From: Polynucleobacter sp. UB-Piko-W3
Lineage (GTDB): Bacteria > Pseudomonadota > Gammaproteobacteria > Burkholderiales > Burkholderiaceae
DNA: 64,000 nt
Direction: 5' to 3'
Assembly (NCBI RefSeq): GCF_018881635.1
Contig: NZ_JACVPY010000002.1
Location: forward strand, 339,374 to 403,373
Part shown: piece after piece, positions 21,323-31,658 of the stretch
Numbering within the stretch: position 1 is the stretch's first letter
Layout: each line of letters starts with the position of its first letter
The notes under the pieces: model-generated
The model's database searches: none
What the model was told of the DNA's origin: nothing
What the model saw: the letters and a program-made list of their open reading frames with translations, nothing else
Translations under genes and position numbers: made by a program

Positions 21323-22270
21323 ATGGCTGACAAGTATCAAACAAGGGCAATTGTTCTGGAAAAGCCAGAAAGCGTCATTCTTGCTGATCTGGAACTAACA
21401 CCCATGACCCCGATCGATATCTTGGTTGATATGGAGTGGAGTGGCATTAGTACTGGCACAGAAAAATTATTGTGGACCGGCAAAATGCCCAACTTTCCTG
21501 GCATGGGCTATCCACTTGTTCCTGGTTACGAATCTGTAGGCAGAGTAGTGAAAGTCGGTTCAGACTCCACACTCAAAGTAGGTCAAAGAGTATTTGTTCC
21601 CGGAGCGAAATGCTACGGTGAGATTAAAGGTTTGTTTGGTGGTGCAGCCTCACGAGTGATTGTGGATAGTAATCGCGTGGTTGCTATTCAAGATCATTTG
21701 GGTGAAGAAGCCATTCTCTTTGCTTTAGCTGCAACTGGATATCACGTCACCTCTGGTCCTGGACAGGAACAACCCGACTTAATTATTGGACATGGCGTAT
21801 TAGGTCGCTTGATTGCACGTATCGCTGTTGCCAAAGGTAAGCGCCCCGTAGTTTGGGAGACCAATGCAGGCCGCCGAGAGGGTGCGGTAGGTTATGACGC
21901 CATAGATCCTAAAGATGATCAGATTAAGAAGTACAAAACGATTGTGGACGTGAGTGGCGATGCCAAATTAGTAGATACATTGATCAGCTGCCTTAGTCCT
22001 GGCGGCGAAATTGTTTTGGCAGGTTTTTATGACACGATTTCTTTTTCATTCCCACAAGCATTTATGCGGGAAGCACGTATTCGTATCGCAGCACAGTGGG
22101 CACCTGGAGATTTAGTGGCAATTAAAGATTTGGTGGAGTCGGGTAAGTTAAGTTTAGATGGCTTGATTACGCATCGCTCTTCACCTAATGATGCAAATGA
22201 GGCCTATCACACGGCTTTCAACAATATCGATTGTTTAAAAATGGTTCTAGATTGGAGAAATCTACAATGA
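21323..22270 (+). CDS. bchC: Bacteriochlorophyllide a dehydrogenase
   Basis: A 315-aa medium-chain dehydrogenase that oxidises the 3-hydroxyethyl group to the acetyl group of bacteriochlorophyllide a. It shows SGISTGTEKLLWTG and GYPLVPGYESVG in the catalytic domain and the cofactor-binding GHGVLGRLIARIA. It overlaps bchX by 4 bases (ATGA) and is the first gene of the bchCXYZ-puf unit. Confidence 0.95.
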   Translation: MADKYQTRAIVLEKPESVILADLELTPMTPIDILVDMEWSGISTGTEKLLWTGKMPNFPGMGYPLVPGYESVGRVVKVGSDSTLKVGQRVFVPGAKCYGEIKGLFGGAASRVIVDSNRVVAIQDHLGEEAILFALAATGYHVTSGPGQEQPDLIIGHGVLGRLIARIAVAKGKRPVVWETNAGRREGAVGYDAIDPKDDQIKKYKTIVDVSGDAKLVDTLISCLSPGGEIVLAGFYDTISFSFPQAFMREARIRIAAQWAPGDLVAIKDLVESGKLSLDGLITHRSSPNDANEAYHTAFNNIDCLKMVLDWRNLQ

Positions 22271-23274
22271 GTTCATCAAGCATCCCAGCAACAGCAACAA
22301 TTCAGTTCATGGACCTCAAAAAAGAAGCTGCTATCGAACCTGATCCAGTCTCTACAGGTCCAGTGACCAAAGAAACCCAAATCATTGCTATTTATGGCAA
22401 GGGCGGAATTGGTAAGAGCTTTACGCTTGCCAATCTGTCGTACATGATGGCTCAACAAGGTAAGAAAGTATTGTTGATCGGTTGCGATCCTAAAAGCGAT
22501 ACCACTTCACTCCTGTTTGGTGGCAAGGCTTGCCCAACCATTATTGAAACTTCATCGAAGAAAAAATTAGCTGGTGAATCCGTATCCATTGGCGACGTTT
22601 GCTTTATTCGTGATGGCGTATTTGCGATGGAGCTCGGCGGCCCAGAAGTGGGAAGAGGTTGTGGTGGTCGCGGCATTATTCACGGCTTTGAAACTTTAGA
22701 AAAACTGGGCTTCCATGATTGGGGCTTTGACTATGTTCTCCTCGATTTCTTGGGTGACGTAGTTTGCGGTGGCTTTGGTTTGCCAATCGCACGTGATATG
22801 TGCCAAAAGGTCATCGTAGTTGCCAGTAATGATTTGCAATCTCTTTACGTTGCGAACAACGTTTGCTCAGCCGTAGAGTACTTCCGTAAATTAGGCGGCA
22901 ACGTGGGTGTAGCCGGTATGGTGATTAATAAAGATGACCTCACTGGTGAAGCACAGGCTTTTGCTGAAAAGGCCGGCATTCCAGTATTGGCTGCCATTCC
23001 TGCGAACGAAGATATCCGTCGCAAGAGTGCTAGCTATGAAATTATTGGTCAGCCTGGCACGCAGTGGGCCCCACTATTCGAAGAGCTTGCTACCAATGTT
23101 TCAGAAGCTCCCCCAGTGCGCCCTAAACCATTAAGTCAAGACGAGTTGTTGGGCTTGTTCTCTTCAGAAGTCACTGGTCGCGATATTGTTTTGAAGCCAG
23201 CGACTGTGAAAGACATGATGGGCAAAGACGAAGTCATTAAGAAAACACTTGAAGTTATTTACGACCAAGCCTAA
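22267..23274 (+). CDS. bchX: Chlorophyllide reductase iron protein
   Basis: NifH-like ATPase that supplies electrons to BchYZ for reduction of ring B of chlorophyllide. It has the P-loop [14 protein letters not shown] and the cluster Cys motifs GRGCGGRG and GDVVCGGFG; 335 aa. The start at 22267 has TTGGAGAA before it and overlaps the bchC stop. Its general plan resembles BchL, but the N-terminal extension and the C-terminal LKPATVKDMMG are BchX-like. Confidence 0.96.
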   Translation: MSSSSIPATATIQFMDLKKEAAIEPDPVSTGPVTKETQIIAIYGKGGIGKSFTLANLSYMMAQQGKKVLLIGCDPKSDTTSLLFGGKACPTIIETSSKKKLAGESVSIGDVCFIRDGVFAMELGGPEVGRGCGGRGIIHGFETLEKLGFHDWGFDYVLLDFLGDVVCGGFGLPIARDMCQKVIVVASNDLQSLYVANNVCSAVEYFRKLGGNVGVAGMVINKDDLTGEAQAFAEKAGIPVLAAIPANEDIRRKSASYEIIGQPGTQWAPLFEELATNVSEAPPVRPKPLSQDELLGLFSSEVTGRDIVLKPATVKDMMGKDEVIKKTLEVIYDQA

Positions 23275-23298
23275 AGAGATAGAGAGCAATCTGCTGCT

Positions 23299-24837
23299 AT
23301 GAATAAAACGATCATTCCGATTACCCCAGAGGAAAAGTTAAAGACTGATCCGACTTTAGGTGATGGTCTGGGCTGTCATTCTGGTGAAGCAGAGATGCTT
23401 GCTGCTGCTAAGGCAGCAGGTAAGTCTGAGACTTTGCAGCAATATGCAAAAGACTATCCTAAAGGCCCGCATGATCAACCTCAAAGTATGTGCCCTGCAT
23501 TTGGAGCATTGCGGGTAGGCTTGCGGATGCGCAGAACTGCCACCATTCTTTCTGGTTCTGCATGCTGCGTATATGGCTTAACTTTTACATCCCATTTCTA
23601 TGGCGCCCGTCGCAGCGTGGGTTATGTACCATTTAATTCTGAGACATTAGTAACTGGTAAGTTGTTTGAAGACATTCGTGATGCGGTTTATCAAGAAGCA
23701 GATCCAGAAAAATACGACGCGATTGTCATTATTAATTTATGCGTACCAACCGCCAGCGGTGTACCGCTACAGTTATTGCCAAAAGAAATCAATGGTGTGC
23801 GCATCATCGGCATTGATGTGCCAGGATTTGGTGTGCCAACCCATGCTGAAGCAAAAGATGTGCTCGCTGGTGCCATGCTGAACTACGCACGTAATGAAGC
23901 GATGTCTGGCCCAGTGCAAGCGCCACGTACTGGCCGCTCAAGCAAGCCAACCATTACTTTATTAGGCGAAATTTTCCCAGCAGATCCAGTCGGTATTGGC
24001 ATGATGATTGAGCCGATGGGCTTGGCAGTAGGCGCTTCAGTACCAACGCGTGAGTGGCGTGAAATGTATCAAGCACTCGATTGCGTAACCGTTGCCGCAT
24101 TACATCCTTTCTACACTTCTTGTATTCGGGAATTTGAAGCAGCAGGGCGCTCTATTGTTGGCTCAGCACCGGTAGGGTATGAAGGTACGGCCCGTTGGTT
24201 AGAGGCCATTGGTAAATCAACCAATACGCCACAAGACTTAATTGCCGCTGCGCAAAACCGTATTCTTCCAGCGATTAAGGGTGTACTTGCTGCTGCTCCA
24301 ATTAAAGGGCGCATTACCTTAAGCGGCTATGAAGGTTCAGAGTTGATTGTGGCGCGCTTACTGATTGAGAGTGGTGCTGATGTGCGTTATGTTGGCTCTG
24401 CCTGCCCACGCACTCCTTGGAGTGATGAAGATCGTGAATGGTTAGAAGCAAAAGGCGTTCATGTTCAATTCCGCGCTTCCTTAGAGCAAGATTTAGCAGC
24501 GATGAAAGAGTTCAAGCCGGACTTAGCGATTGGAACCACTCCAGTAGTGCAAGCCGCTAAACAAGCTTCAATCCCATCGCTGTACTTTACCAATCTGATT
24601 TCAGCAAGACCATTGATGGGACCTGCAGGTGCGGGTTCATTAGCACAAGTGATTAATGCGGCGATTGGTAATCAAGCCCGCTTTGATGAGATGAAAGCAT
24701 TCTTTGGTGATGTGGGATCTGGTTATAAATCTGGCGTTTGGGAAGATATTCCACAAGATCATCCAGATTTCAAAGCTGAAGTACGTCGCAAGTTAGAGAA
24801 AAAATTGAAGAAGCGTAAAGCTGAGGAGATGATGTAA
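23299..24837 (+). CDS. bchY: Chlorophyllide reductase subunit Y
   Basis: NifD-like catalytic subunit, 512 aa, with BchZ. Cys in [20 protein letters not shown] and SACCVYGL can supply the cluster ligands; [25 protein letters not shown] is typical of the family. The stop and the bchZ start share one base, so translation is coupled. Confidence 0.96.
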   Translation: MNKTIIPITPEEKLKTDPTLGDGLGCHSGEAEMLAAAKAAGKSETLQQYAKDYPKGPHDQPQSMCPAFGALRVGLRMRRTATILSGSACCVYGLTFTSHFYGARRSVGYVPFNSETLVTGKLFEDIRDAVYQEADPEKYDAIVIINLCVPTASGVPLQLLPKEINGVRIIGIDVPGFGVPTHAEAKDVLAGAMLNYARNEAMSGPVQAPRTGRSSKPTITLLGEIFPADPVGIGMMIEPMGLAVGASVPTREWREMYQALDCVTVAALHPFYTSCIREFEAAGRSIVGSAPVGYEGTARWLEAIGKSTNTPQDLIAAAQNRILPAIKGVLAAAPIKGRITLSGYEGSELIVARLLIESGADVRYVGSACPRTPWSDEDREWLEAKGVHVQFRASLEQDLAAMKEFKPDLAIGTTPVVQAAKQASIPSLYFTNLISARPLMGPAGAGSLAQVINAAIGNQARFDEMKAFFGDVGSGYKSGVWEDIPQDHPDFKAEVRRKLEKKLKKRKAEEMM

Positions 24838-26294
24838 TGTTCGTCATTGATCACGATCGCGCTGGTGGCTATTGGGGAGCAGTATATGTATTTACTGCTA
24901 TCAAAGGCTTACAAGTAGTCATTGACGGTCCCGTAGGTTGCGAAAACCTACCTGTGACTTCAGTACTGCATTACACCGATGCTTTGCCACCACACGAGTT
25001 ACCGATTGTGGTGACTGGTTTAGAGGAAGAGCAGTTGGGTCGCGAAGGTACCGAGGGCGCTATGAAGCGTGCCCACGCAACCTTAGATCCTGATCTACCG
25101 GCAGTAGTGGTGACAGGCTCCATTGCAGAGATGATTGGTGGCGGCGTTACTCCAGAGGGTATGAATATTGCCCGCTTCTTGCCAAGAACTATTGATGAAG
25201 ATCAATGGCAGTGTGCTAACCGCGCGATGTATTGGTTGTGGACTGAATACGGTACTCGTAAGATTCCAGAACGCAAACCGAGAGCAGAAGGTGAGAAGCC
25301 ACGCGTCAATATTATTGGCCCATGCTATGGCACCTTTAATATGCCTAGCGACCTTGCAGAGATACGCCGCTTAGCGGAAGGTATTGGCGCTGAAATTAAT
25401 ATGGTTTTCCCACTAGGATCTCATTTAGCTGAGGTGGAGAATCTAGTTAACGCTGATGTGAATATCTGTATGTACCGTGAATTTGGTCGCATGCTATGCG
25501 AAGCCTTAGAGCGCCCTTATTTACAAGCACCTCTCGGTTTACATAGCACTACCCAATTCTTGCGTAAGCTTGGCGAGTTGCTCGGTTTAGATCCAGAGCC
25601 ATTCATTGAGCGTGAGAAACATACCACCATTAAACCAATCTGGGACTTATGGCGTTCAGTGACCCAAGATTTTTTCAGCACTGCAAGTTATGCAGTCGTT
25701 GCAAATGAAACCTACACCCGAGGCATTCGCCATTTTTTATCTGATGAGATGGGTTTGCCTTGTAGCTTTGCTGTTCCCAGAAAACCTGGTGAAAAAACCA
25801 ATAATCAAGATGTGCGCAAGCTTACTAAAGAGAAGCCACCGCTGGTGATGTTTGGTAGCTACAACGAGAGAATGTATTTGGCTGAGACCGGTAGCAAGGC
25901 ATCGTATATTCCATCATCATTCCCTGGCGCGATTATTCGTCGTCATACCGGCACACCATTTATGGGTTATGCCGGCGCAACCTACATCATTCAAGAATTT
26001 TGTAATGGTTTATTCGATGCACTCTTTTATATCCTGCCGCTGGGCACTGATATGGATAAGGTTGATGCTTCGCTCACTCGTACTTATCGCTCTAATTCTT
26101 TGCCTTGGGATCAAGACGCGCAGAAATTAGTAGCTGACTACATTAAAACCAGACCAGTCCTGATTCAGATTTCTGCTGCTAAAGAAATGCGTGACCGTGT
26201 TGAGCAAGATGCAGAAAAAGCGGGTGAAGAAAGAGTTACGGCAGGAAGAGTGAAGTCTTCCTGTAAAGAAATCATTGAGGAGGTAGAAGCTTAA
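24837..26294 (+). CDS. bchZ: Chlorophyllide reductase subunit Z
   Basis: NifK-like partner of BchY, 485 aa. [20 protein letters not shown] opens the protein, with GPVGCENLP and [14 protein letters not shown] as family blocks. It overlaps bchY by one base, and its stop is shared with the start of the small downstream orf (TAATG). Its 3' part probably also holds the puf promoter region, as in other purple bacteria; I could not identify that promoter by eye. Confidence 0.96.
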   Translation: MFVIDHDRAGGYWGAVYVFTAIKGLQVVIDGPVGCENLPVTSVLHYTDALPPHELPIVVTGLEEEQLGREGTEGAMKRAHATLDPDLPAVVVTGSIAEMIGGGVTPEGMNIARFLPRTIDEDQWQCANRAMYWLWTEYGTRKIPERKPRAEGEKPRVNIIGPCYGTFNMPSDLAEIRRLAEGIGAEINMVFPLGSHLAEVENLVNADVNICMYREFGRMLCEALERPYLQAPLGLHSTTQFLRKLGELLGLDPEPFIEREKHTTIKPIWDLWRSVTQDFFSTASYAVVANETYTRGIRHFLSDEMGLPCSFAVPRKPGEKTNNQDVRKLTKEKPPLVMFGSYNERMYLAETGSKASYIPSSFPGAIIRRHTGTPFMGYAGATYIIQEFCNGLFDALFYILPLGTDMDKVDASLTRTYRSNSLPWDQDAQKLVADYIKTRPVLIQISAAKEMRDRVEQDAEKAGEERVTAGRVKSSCKEIIEEVEA

Positions 26295-26440
26295 TGACCT
26301 CATTGAAAAAACTTCAGTACAACAAGTCAGCCGATTTGTTGGAAACAGAATGTGGCATGCCGTACGCTACAGCCCATGTCGCGCGGGTAAAGCGCGATAA
26401 CGGCCGCAAGGCTATTTTTGAAGGAGGTAATTGGTTATGA
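26294..26440 (+). CDS. Small orf between bchZ and pufB, 48 aa
   Basis: This orf begins in the bchZ stop (TAATG) and ends in the pufB start (ATGA), so it exactly bridges the two genes. The product is basic and soluble ([16 protein letters not shown] at the N-terminus, FEGGNWL at the C-terminus). It has no membrane span, so it is not a PufQ by sequence, although it occupies the position of pufQ in Rhodobacter. It may encode a real peptide or simply provide translational coupling; its last bases hold the AAGGAGG of pufB. Confidence 0.55.
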   Translation: MTSLKKLQYNKSADLLETECGMPYATAHVARVKRDNGRKAIFEGGNWL

Positions 26441-26589
26441 GCGACCACAGAACAGGTTCAATATCTGGCCTTACTGATGACGAAGCCAAGGAGTTTCACC
26501 AGCTGTACATCCAGGGCTTAGTTGGTTTTAGTTCAATTGCTGTAGTAGCCCATATTTTGGTTTGGGCTTGGCGTCCTTGGTTCCATTGA
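26437..26589 (+). CDS. pufB: LH1 light-harvesting beta polypeptide
   Basis: A 50-aa core-antenna beta chain, too short for long-ORF searches. [18 protein letters not shown] leads into one membrane span with the bacteriochlorophyll-ligand His in [20 protein letters not shown] at 26421-26427 is a strong ribosome binding site, fitting the high demand for this protein. It is clearly distinct from the PucB-type sequences at 54478 and in BchF. Confidence 0.95.
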   Translation: MSDHRTGSISGLTDDEAKEFHQLYIQGLVGFSSIAVVAHILVWAWRPWFH

Positions 26590-26616
26590 AACTGGACTAA
26601 ATCTTAGGGGAATGAA

Positions 26617-26841
26617 ATGAAAATTAGTCACGTTATGAGCAAAGAAAAAAATATGATCAGAGAGGATTCAATTACTTTCAATCTTATTTTTATTTTGTGT
26701 TTTTTAGTGTGCTTTGCTATTTCTTTATTTACCCAGATTTTGCCAAATAAGTGGAGTTCTTGGCTTCCAGGAGCTGAAGAAAAATCGCTTATCGATGGTA
26801 CGAAGTCGGCAGTCTATGGCTTTATGTCTTACTTAAATTAG
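26617..26841 (+). CDS. Unidentified single-span membrane protein between pufB and pufA, 74 aa
   Basis: In the usual order pufA follows pufB directly; here a 74-aa orf is interposed. TAGGGGA precedes the ATG at 26617; an internal ATG (MIREDS) is also possible. The product has a polar N-terminus, one hydrophobic span (FNLIFILCFLVCFAISLF), then KWSSWLPGAEEKS and an amphipathic tail ending AVYGFMSYLN. It lacks the LH alpha/beta His-ligand pattern and is not PufX or PufQ by motif. Its place inside pufBA suggests a stoichiometric RC-LH1 accessory chain or an assembly factor; this is inference. Confidence 0.8.
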   Translation: MKISHVMSKEKNMIREDSITFNLIFILCFLVCFAISLFTQILPNKWSSWLPGAEEKSLIDGTKSAVYGFMSYLN

Positions 26842-26850
26842 GAGAAGATT

Positions 26851-27057
26851 ATGTGGAGAATTTGGAAACTGTATGATCCGTTGCGATCAATGGTTGTTCA
26901 AGGTATTTTTCTGTTTGGTCTTGCAGCAATGATTCACTTGATTTTGCTGAGCAGTGTTCGTTTTAACTGGTTGGATGGTTTGAGCCAAGCCCAGTTCAAG
27001 GCGATGGAAGCAAAAACAGGTTCTGCAATGCCACCATCAGTTCCAGCAGCAAAGTAA
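26851..27057 (+). CDS. pufA: LH1 light-harvesting alpha polypeptide
   Basis: A 68-aa core-antenna alpha chain opening with the classical MWRIWKLYDPLRSMVVQG. It has one membrane span and the ligand His in AAMIHLILLS, followed by a Pro/Ala-rich tail (SAMPPSVPAAK). TAGGAGAAG precedes the ATG. It lies 9 bases after the unidentified orf. Confidence 0.96.
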   Translation: MWRIWKLYDPLRSMVVQGIFLFGLAAMIHLILLSSVRFNWLDGLSQAQFKAMEAKTGSAMPPSVPAAK

Positions 27058-27076
27058 TTTGTATAAAAAAATGGTG

Positions 27077-27116
27077 AATAGGGTTAGGTTAAATCGCTTT
27101 TTAGCTCAACCCTATT
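27077..27116 (+). promoter_or_regulatory. pufA-pufL intercistronic hairpin
   Basis: AATAGGGTT (27077-27085) pairs with AACCCTATT (27108-27116). A stem-loop at this place is known in purple bacteria to stabilise the pufBA segment after processing of the long mRNA, giving more LH1 than RC. No T run follows, consistent with processing and not termination. Confidence 0.7.
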
Positions 27117-27142
27117 TATCCATTCATTGGAGAATATAAAAA

Positions 27143-27967
27143 ATGGCCATGCTAAGTTTTGAGAGAAAGTACCGAGTTCGTGGTGGTACCTTAGTTGGTG
27201 GGGACTTATTCGATTTTTGGGTAGGGCCGTTTTATGTTGGATTTTTTGGTATTACGACTGTCTTCTTTGCCTTCCTAGGCACCGCACTCATTTTATGGGG
27301 CGCTTCACAGGGTCCAACCTGGAACCCTTGGCAGATTAATATTGCGCCTCCAGATCTGAGTTATGGATTGGGCTTTGCTCCCTTGTTAAAAGGAGGCCTG
27401 TGGCAGCTGATTACAGTATGTGCCTTAGGCGCATTCTTCTCGTGGGCTTTACGTGAAATAGAGATTTGCCGAAAACTCGGCATGGGCCTTCACGTTCCTT
27501 TTGCCTACTTAATGGCGGTGTTCGCTTATTTCACTTTGGTGGTGATTAGGCCGGTACTCATGGGTGCATGGCATCACGGTTTCCCATATGGCATCTTGAG
27601 TCACCTCGATTGGGTATCCAATACGGGCTATCAGTACTTACATTTTCATTACAACCCAGCGCATATGATCGCTGTGACCTTATTCTTTACTACCACTTTC
27701 GCTTTGGTATTACACGGCGGCTTAGTCTTATCGTCTACCAATCCGCAAAAAGGGCAGTTTGTTAAAACACCTGAGCATGAAGATACTTTCTTTAGAGATG
27801 CGATTGGTTATTCGATCGGAACTTTAGGAATTCATCGTCTCGGATTATTTTTAGCTTTAGCAGCAGTTTTCTGGAGCGCCGTGTGCATTGTGATTAGCGG
27901 CCCATTCTGGACTCGTGGTTGGCCAGAATGGTGGGGCTGGTGGTTGAACCTGCCGATCTGGCGATAA
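27143..27967 (+). CDS. pufL: Photosynthetic reaction centre L subunit
   Basis: A 274-aa integral membrane protein with five spans, binding bacteriochlorophyll, bacteriopheophytin and quinone with PufM. It opens with [34 protein letters not shown], family-typical, and contains His-bearing spans such as [10 protein letters not shown] and [19 protein letters not shown] precedes the ATG. pufM starts 18 bases after the stop. Confidence 0.97.
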   Translation: MAMLSFERKYRVRGGTLVGGDLFDFWVGPFYVGFFGITTVFFAFLGTALILWGASQGPTWNPWQINIAPPDLSYGLGFAPLLKGGLWQLITVCALGAFFSWALREIEICRKLGMGLHVPFAYLMAVFAYFTLVVIRPVLMGAWHHGFPYGILSHLDWVSNTGYQYLHFHYNPAHMIAVTLFFTTTFALVLHGGLVLSSTNPQKGQFVKTPEHEDTFFRDAIGYSIGTLGIHRLGLFLALAAVFWSAVCIVISGPFWTRGWPEWWGWWLNLPIWR

Positions 27968-27985
27968 GAGGGGAATATAAAAATT

Positions 27986-28999
27986 ATGGAATATCAAAAC
28001 CTTTTTACTCAAGTTCAAGTCGTTGCGCCACCGCATCATGGGGTGTCTATAGATCCCCGTGATGAACGAGAGCGTTTTGGAGAGCCTAAGCTTTATCACT
28101 TATTTGGTAGGCTTGGTAATGCTCAGCTTGGTCCCATTTATCTGGGCGGCTTAGGTATTGCCTCATTATTTTTTGGCATTATTGGATTTCAGATTATTGG
28201 TTGGAATATGTTGGCCTCGGTCAATTGGGATCCAATTCAATTTGTGCGCCAATTATTTTGGTTATCACTAGACCCACCTCTACCTAAACATGGCCTGTCT
28301 TTATTCATGCCCTTAAATGAGGGCGGCTGGTGGATGATGGCAGGCTTCTTTCTTACCGTAGCGATTTTGTTATGGTGGGGAAGGATGTACCGACGTGCTA
28401 TCGCTTTGGGTATGGGCACTCATATTGCCTGGGGTTTCTTAGCAGCCATTTGGTTATATCTGGTGCTGGGATTCATTCGCCCCATCATGATGGGTAGCTG
28501 GAGCGAAGCAGTGCCATTTGGCATCTTCTCGCACCTAGATTGGACTGCTGCTTTTTCACTACGTTATGGAAATTTATTCTACAACCCATTCCACATGCTC
28601 TCGATTGTTTTCCTCTATGGCTCAGCACTTTTATTTGCCATGCATGGTGCCACTATTTTGGCAGTGAGCCGCTTTGGTGGTGAACGCGAGATCGAGCAAA
28701 TTGTCGATCGTGGTACAGCTTCAGAGAGAGCAGCTTTGTTCTGGAGATGGACCATGGGCTTTAATGCCACGATGGAATCGATTCACCGTTGGGCTTGGTG
28801 GTTTGCAGTACTAACACCTTTAGTTGGTGGTATCGGTATTTTGCTTACTGGCACCGTAGTGGATAACTGGTATTTATGGGCAGTGAAACATAATGTGGCA
28901 CCTTCTTACCCCTATGTTTTTGGTACCCCAATTCCTGATCCTGCTACTTCTGGATTTGTACCGCCCGCTGCACCTACCTACATAGGAGTTAAGCCATGA
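27986..28999 (+). CDS. pufM: Photosynthetic reaction centre M subunit
   Basis: A 337-aa partner of PufL with five spans. Recognisable blocks are [20 protein letters not shown] (special-pair His region), [13 protein letters not shown] and [11 protein letters not shown]-like ([12 protein letters not shown]). A C-terminal Pro-rich extension follows the last span, as in species with a bound tetraheme cytochrome. It overlaps pufC by 4 bases. Confidence 0.97.
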   Translation: MEYQNLFTQVQVVAPPHHGVSIDPRDERERFGEPKLYHLFGRLGNAQLGPIYLGGLGIASLFFGIIGFQIIGWNMLASVNWDPIQFVRQLFWLSLDPPLPKHGLSLFMPLNEGGWWMMAGFFLTVAILLWWGRMYRRAIALGMGTHIAWGFLAAIWLYLVLGFIRPIMMGSWSEAVPFGIFSHLDWTAAFSLRYGNLFYNPFHMLSIVFLYGSALLFAMHGATILAVSRFGGEREIEQIVDRGTASERAALFWRWTMGFNATMESIHRWAWWFAVLTPLVGGIGILLTGTVVDNWYLWAVKHNVAPSYPYVFGTPIPDPATSGFVPPAAPTYIGVKP

Positions 29000-30063
29000 A
29001 GCAATTAAGAAAATTTCTGATATTGCCGGCTTTATTGCTCAGTGTGCTGGTTTTGTCGGGTTGCGAGAGACCTCCCATTGAAGCTGTCCAGCATGGTTAC
29101 CGTGGAACTGCCATGGATATCATTTACAACCCACGTACCTTGGCCGAGCAAGCTGAGAAGAATGCGGTACCGGCTTCATATGGAGCAGCTCCAGCAGATG
29201 GTCCTAAGGCTGGCGCTGTTTATAAGAATGTCAAAGTTCTCAATAACTTAAGCGTTGCTCAATTTACTTCATTCATGGTTTCTATGACCAGTTGGGTTGC
29301 GCCAGAGCAGGGTTGTAGTTATTGTCATAACGCTGCGAACTTTGCCGATGATTCGCTTTATACCAAGCAAGTTGCACGGAATATGATTTTGATGACGCAG
29401 CGGGTGAATACTCAATGGCAAGATCACGTTGCGCAGACTGGTGTGACTTGCTATACCTGTCACCGCGGCAACAACATTCCGCAAAATGTGTGGTTCAAGG
29501 AGCCTAAACAACAAACAGGCAACGGACTATTGGGCAATAAAGATGGGCAAAATACACCAGTTGCTGCCTCTGGGTATTCATCCTTGCCAAATGATTATTT
29601 CTCTAGCTATCTCAGCAAATCGAGCAATATCCGAGTGGCGGGAAATACTGCATTGCCGACGGGTAATAAACATAGCATCAATGAAACTGAAGCGACTTAT
29701 GGTTTGATGATGCACTTCTCAAAATCACTGGGAGTGAATTGCACCTACTGTCACAACAGCAGAAACTTCTCATCCTGGGAAGAGAGCCCTCCACAAAGAG
29801 CCAAAGCCTGGTATGCCATACGGATGGCGCAAGATATCAATAACAATTACATGGATCCGATTAAGGGCTTGTTTCCGCCACATCGCTTAGGCCCAACGGG
29901 CGATGTTGCCAAAGCCAATTGTGCTACTTGCCATCAAGGTGCTTACAAGCCGCTTTATGGGGTATCGATGTTATCTGATTATCCTTTCTTAACTGGTCCA
30001 GCTAAGCCGCCACTGAAGGGTCAAGATTCTGCACCACCAGCAAAATCGGTGGCAATGAAGTAG
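28996..30063 (+). CDS. pufC: RC-bound tetraheme cytochrome c subunit
   Basis: A 355-aa periplasmic cytochrome that re-reduces the RC special pair. It begins with a lipoprotein signal ([11 protein letters not shown], lipobox Cys at about 23). Exactly four CXXCH haem motifs are present: CSYCH (107), CYTCH (152), CTYCH (249) and CATCH (309). The ATGA overlap with pufM couples translation, and a strong terminator follows. Confidence 0.97.
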   Translation: MKQLRKFLILPALLLSVLVLSGCERPPIEAVQHGYRGTAMDIIYNPRTLAEQAEKNAVPASYGAAPADGPKAGAVYKNVKVLNNLSVAQFTSFMVSMTSWVAPEQGCSYCHNAANFADDSLYTKQVARNMILMTQRVNTQWQDHVAQTGVTCYTCHRGNNIPQNVWFKEPKQQTGNGLLGNKDGQNTPVAASGYSSLPNDYFSSYLSKSSNIRVAGNTALPTGNKHSINETEATYGLMMHFSKSLGVNCTYCHNSRNFSSWEESPPQRAKAWYAIRMAQDINNNYMDPIKGLFPPHRLGPTGDVAKANCATCHQGAYKPLYGVSMLSDYPFLTGPAKPPLKGQDSAPPAKSVAMK

Positions 30064-30082
30064 TCTATAGTTTGTGATAACC

Positions 30083-30119
30083 AATAGCGTCATAGGAATA
30101 ATATGACGCTATTTTTTTG
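30083..30119 (+). terminator. Terminator after pufC
   Basis: AATAGCGTCATA pairs with TATGACGCTATT around a short loop, followed by seven T residues. It ends the puf operon. The crtI start codon lies only 21 bases beyond, leaving almost no room for a separate crtI promoter downstream of the hairpin. Confidence 0.9.
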
Positions 30120-30140
30120 TAGAAAAGTTGGTTTGAGGAA

Positions 30141-31658
30141 ATGTTAAAGAAAGCTGACTTTAAGGAAGACGAAGCATCCACTGCTATTGTGATTGGGAGT
30201 GGATTTGGCGGATTAGCAGCAGCTATTCGTTTGTCTTGCAAGGGCTATAAGGTCATTGTTCTAGAAAAGCTAGATGCTCCAGGGGGTAGAGCATATGTCC
30301 ATCGTCGCGATGGCTATACCTTTGATGCAGGCCCCACCATCATTACTGCACCATTCCTGCTCGAAGAATTATGGGAGCTGTGTGGCAAGAAGATGTCAGA
30401 TGATGTTGATCTGCGCTTAATGGATCCTTTTTATCGCATCCGTTTTGATGATGGAACCCATTTTGACTATACCGGTGACCCCGCCAGAATGCGCGCTGAA
30501 GTGGCGAAGTTTGCACCAGAGGATTTACCAGGTTACGAGCGATTTTTAGCGGAAGCAGAAAAATGCTACAAACTTGGATTTCAGGAGTTAAGTTCTACGG
30601 CATTTGATTCCATTGGGGATTTAATCCGCGCCATTCCATCGATGATTAAGATGCGGGCTTGGGAGAGTATCTATAAATTAGTGGCACGTCACTTAAAGAA
30701 CGACAAAATACGTCAGGTGATGAGTTTTCATCCGCTGCTCATTGGTGGTAATCCTTTTTCGGTAACAGCAGTCTATGCACTGATCAATTCCTTAGAGCGT
30801 CGCCATGGTGTGCACTCTGCAATGGGCGGTACAGGATCTTTAATCAAGGGCTTAGCAGGTCTACTAGCAGGTAGAGGAGTGCAAATTCGCTTGAACTCTG
30901 AGGTCAAACGGATTGAAGTAGTCAATGGCAAAGCTCAGGGTGTCACCTTAGCCAATGGTGAATTTATTCCTGCAGATATTGTCGTATCGAATGCCGATGC
31001 GGCATGGACTTATCAAAAGCTCATCGCTCCAGAGCATCGCAAAGTTTGGACCGACGCTAAAGTTAATAGCAGCAAGTACTCCATGAGTCTCTTCGTTTGG
31101 TACTTTGGTACAGATAAACAATATCCAGATGTTCCTCACCATATGATCTTGTTGGGCAAGCGTTACAAAGAACTGCTTACAGATATTTTTAAGAAACATG
31201 TACTAGCAGATGACTTTAGTCTGTATTTGCACAGACCAACGGCTACTGATCCATCTTTAGCGCCTGCTGGAGGCGATGCATTTTATGTATTAGCTCCAGT
31301 GCCGAATTTAGCAAGTGGCACAGACTGGGCCAAAGAGGCTGAGCCTTATCGTCAAATGATTGCAAAGTACTTAGATGAGAGTGTTTTGCCTGGATTTGAA
31401 AAGCACATTAAAACGTCCTTTCTCATGACCCCTCAAGATTTTCAGGATCGCCTCTTGTCTGTCAAAGGCGCCGCCTTTGGTTTTGAACCACTTCTACTTC
31501 AAAGCGCTTGGTTTAGACCGCATAACCGTAGTGAGGATGTTCAAGGTCTGTATATGGTCGGAGCTGGAACTCACCCAGGTGCGGGTATCCCCGGTGTTTT
31601 ATCTTCAGCAAAAGCATTAATGTCTGTAGTAGCTGAACCTAAAAAAGTCGTGGCATGA
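30141..31658 (+). CDS. crtI: Phytoene desaturase
   Basis: A 505-aa FAD-dependent carotenoid desaturase. It has the N-terminal dinucleotide motif VIGSGFGGLAAAIRL, then GGRAYVHRRDGYTFDAGPTIIT, and the C-terminal GAGTHPGAGIPGVLSSAKAL. It converts phytoene by three or four steps (neurosporene or lycopene); sequence alone does not tell which. TTGAGGAA precedes the ATG. It overlaps crtB by 4 bases. Confidence 0.95.
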   Translation: MLKKADFKEDEASTAIVIGSGFGGLAAAIRLSCKGYKVIVLEKLDAPGGRAYVHRRDGYTFDAGPTIITAPFLLEELWELCGKKMSDDVDLRLMDPFYRIRFDDGTHFDYTGDPARMRAEVAKFAPEDLPGYERFLAEAEKCYKLGFQELSSTAFDSIGDLIRAIPSMIKMRAWESIYKLVARHLKNDKIRQVMSFHPLLIGGNPFSVTAVYALINSLERRHGVHSAMGGTGSLIKGLAGLLAGRGVQIRLNSEVKRIEVVNGKAQGVTLANGEFIPADIVVSNADAAWTYQKLIAPEHRKVWTDAKVNSSKYSMSLFVWYFGTDKQYPDVPHHMILLGKRYKELLTDIFKKHVLADDFSLYLHRPTATDPSLAPAGGDAFYVLAPVPNLASGTDWAKEAEPYRQMIAKYLDESVLPGFEKHIKTSFLMTPQDFQDRLLSVKGAAFGFEPLLLQSAWFRPHNRSEDVQGLYMVGAGTHPGAGIPGVLSSAKALMSVVAEPKKVVA

